DNA of 52,319 bases, taken from contig DAIDKH010000028.1 of NCBI GenBank assembly GCA_027450145.1, forward strand, positions 1 through 52,319, read 5' to 3'. Origin of the DNA: Chthonomonadaceae bacterium (GTDB taxonomy: Bacteria > Armatimonadota > Chthonomonadetes > Chthonomonadales > Chthonomonadaceae). The position numbers and the translations under genes are program-made. Positions within the stretch are counted from its first letter, which is position 1. Every line of letters begins with the position of its first letter. Shown piece by piece: positions 51,161 to 52,319 of this stretch. The notes below the pieces were generated by a model. The model saw nothing but the letters and a program-made list of their open reading frames with translations. It ran no database searches and was not told where the DNA came from.

Positions 51161-52319
51161 TTATTCTGCAGGTTGACTGCTATGGGCGCCTGGCATTTTG
51201 CCGGATCCCCGCAGATCGCGCATTTTTTGCGTATATTGTTGAAGCAGTTCGCGTCGTTCGTCGTCTTCAGCGGCTCTTAGTTTTTCACTTAGGCTGCGGA
51301 GTTCGTTGTCATCCCTATACCTGCGCAATCGGGCGATACAATCGTCGACAGCATCTCTGCTCAACAGTTCATTAGACACGTAGAAGGCTGATTCCTGCAG
51401 AAGTTCCCGTATTAGCTTAGAAATTTTAAATTCGTCTGTTTCGAGTTCGCTCATTCTGGCTGCGAATTGTGTGCTTGGTTGATCGAGTTGTGCTAGCAGC
51501 GTTGAGGGATGAAGGCTGCCGTCGTCGTTGGCAGGCGTTTCAAATGCCCAACGATAAAGAAAGCGGCCCTCCGCCGAGGGAAACATATCCTGAGTCATGA
51601 TAGACAGCAGGGTGGTACGCCACTTCGCGCTAAAAATGGCGCGCAGAAGCTGCTGCTCGGCCTTTTCTGCTCCCGACAGGCGCTTGCCGTTCTCAATCTG
51701 GGCCTCCTGCGGTTGGTTCTGCAACTCTGAGGTCAGAGAAGTCCTCAGCGGTACCCTGATATTGAGGGGCCTGCCGTTCTGCGCCTCCGTGAGTGGGTAG
51801 CCTCGCCCTCGTCCCCTGCGGTTAACGGCCCTACGGCTTATCGCTTCGGCATCGGTAAGGATCTGATCCAGTGCGCGCTGCAAGCCCAGGCGACCGTACA
51901 GTGGATGTATGTAGGCGATTTTGTCCGCGAAGCGAGCTCGCACAGACTGCCTGGGCACGGTGGCAAGAAGCGCGATAGCGGCCGTTAGCGCCTTGTCGCG
52001 ACCATCGTCGGTCTGTAGGTCGTGCTCATTCAGCACCTGATCGAGTTGAAACTCTACCCGCGAAACCGCGGCATCAAGACACTTCTGAAAAGCTGACGCG
52101 TTGCCGCTGGAAATGAGTGAATCCGGGTCCTCACCAGCCGGCAATGAGGCAATGCGAGCCTCTCCATCCTCCAGTGCGAGATCTTCCCAGATATGTGCAC
52201 CGCGTATTGCCGCTTTTATTCCTGCGGGGTCAGCATCATAACATAAGATCACGCGATGACTAAAACGGGAGAGGAGTCGAGCATGTTGGTCGGTTAGCGA
52301 CGTGCCCAGCGTAGCGACA
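51161..52319 (-). CDS. dnaG: DNA primase, C-terminal part (5' end beyond the window)
   Basis: The frame stays open to the right edge, so this is the last ~386 residues. The first residues in the window (VATLGTSLTDQHARLLSRF) and VILCYDADPAGIKAAIRG belong to the TOPRIM catalytic domain, with the metal-binding DxD in CYDADPAG and later GEDPDSLI. The region after it (about 100-230 of the fragment) is the rest of the RNA-polymerase domain and linker; the C-terminal ~130 residues should be the DnaB-helicase-binding domain. The zinc-binding N-terminus is outside the window. It makes RNA primers at the replication fork. rpoD begins 61 bases downstream on the same strand. Confidence 0.95.
   Translation of the reverse strand, partial: VATLGTSLTDQHARLLSRFSHRVILCYDADPAGIKAAIRGAHIWEDLALEDGEARIASLPAGEDPDSLISSGNASAFQKCLDAAVSRVEFQLDQVLNEHDLQTDDGRDKALTAAIALLATVPRQSVRARFADKIAYIHPLYGRLGLQRALDQILTDAEAISRRAVNRRGRGRGYPLTEAQNGRPLNIRVPLRTSLTSELQNQPQEAQIENGKRLSGAEKAEQQLLRAIFSAKWRTTLLSIMTQDMFPSAEGRFLYRWAFETPANDDGSLHPSTLLAQLDQPSTQFAARMSELETDEFKISKLIRELLQESAFYVSNELLSRDAVDDCIARLRRYRDDNELRSLSEKLRAAEDDERRELLQQYTQKMRDLRGSGKMPGAHSSQPAE

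Noticed and set aside
1-52319. CRISPR arrays, tRNA/rRNA genes, integrases or transposases
   Set aside because: No regularly spaced repeats, no tRNA-like TTCRA arms in suitable folds, and no recombinase motifs were noticed; the defence cassette therefore has no visible mobile-element borders.

Overview
Chromosomal window from a Gram-negative-like, free-living bacterium. The phylum cannot be fixed from this sequence alone. The gene content (planctomycete-type DUF1549/DUF1553 + DUF1501 + WD40 cassette, Cys-type sulfatases with a radical-SAM maturase, a PEP-CTERM-like surface protein, a hopanoid-type squalene oxidoreductase, many secreted proteins of unknown function) fits Armatimonadota best, with Planctomycetota/Verrucomicrobiota-like lineages as alternatives. 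This is inference, not a phylogeny.

Layout. 1-5.5 kb (+): 3' part of an hpnE-like gene, an ankyrin-repeat membrane protein, then an ABC exporter pair with a membrane-anchored TPR-like protein, closed by a strong bidirectional terminator. 5.6-7.6 kb (-): an archaeal-type cofactor-independent phosphoglycerate mutase / proposed homoserine kinase and a PEP-CTERM-like protein. 7.8-10.2 kb (+): accB, homoserine dehydrogenase (start overlapping the accB stop) and a DUF1854 protein. 10.5-17.5 kb (+): a tight four-gene operon of exported proteins with cytochrome-type haem motifs. 17.5-26.8 kb (-): a three-gene DISARM-like antiphage cassette (DrmE-like, DrmA helicase, DrmB/DUF1998), followed on the same strand by an SRAP (YedK/HMCES) gene and a coupled 87-residue protein. 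27.0-32.7 kb (+): a 2.14-kb tandem duplication of a gene for a membrane-anchored protein together with its ~308-bp upstream region, then a third membrane protein overlapping the second copy. 32.9-41.2 kb (-): a secreted beta-propeller protein, then sulfatase-sulfatase-maturase-glycoside hydrolase, which looks like a sulfated-glycan degradation operon. 41.5-45.9 kb (+): a lipoprotein hydrolase and a graveyard of Rhs/polymorphic-toxin tips with candidate immunity genes. 46.4-49.8 kb (+): purF, an unknown exported protein and purM behind a good sigma70-type promoter. 49.95-52.3 kb (-): rpoD and the 3' part of dnaG.

The most interesting part is the DISARM-like cassette. The helicase DrmA and its DUF1998 partner DrmB are recognisable by motifs. 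No DNA methyltransferase and no phospholipase-D protein (DrmC) lie within reach in the window, and an abasic-site DNA-protein crosslinking protein (SRAP) sits directly downstream. This may be a reduced or divergent DISARM-family system. Next in interest are the Rhs relics with paired immunity-like genes and the tandem duplication beside the defence cassette.

Limits: no searches were run. Family names rest on motifs and on remembered family consensus patterns. Starts were chosen by ribosome-binding sites where these were visible. No tRNA, rRNA, CRISPR array, integrase or transposase gene was recognised.
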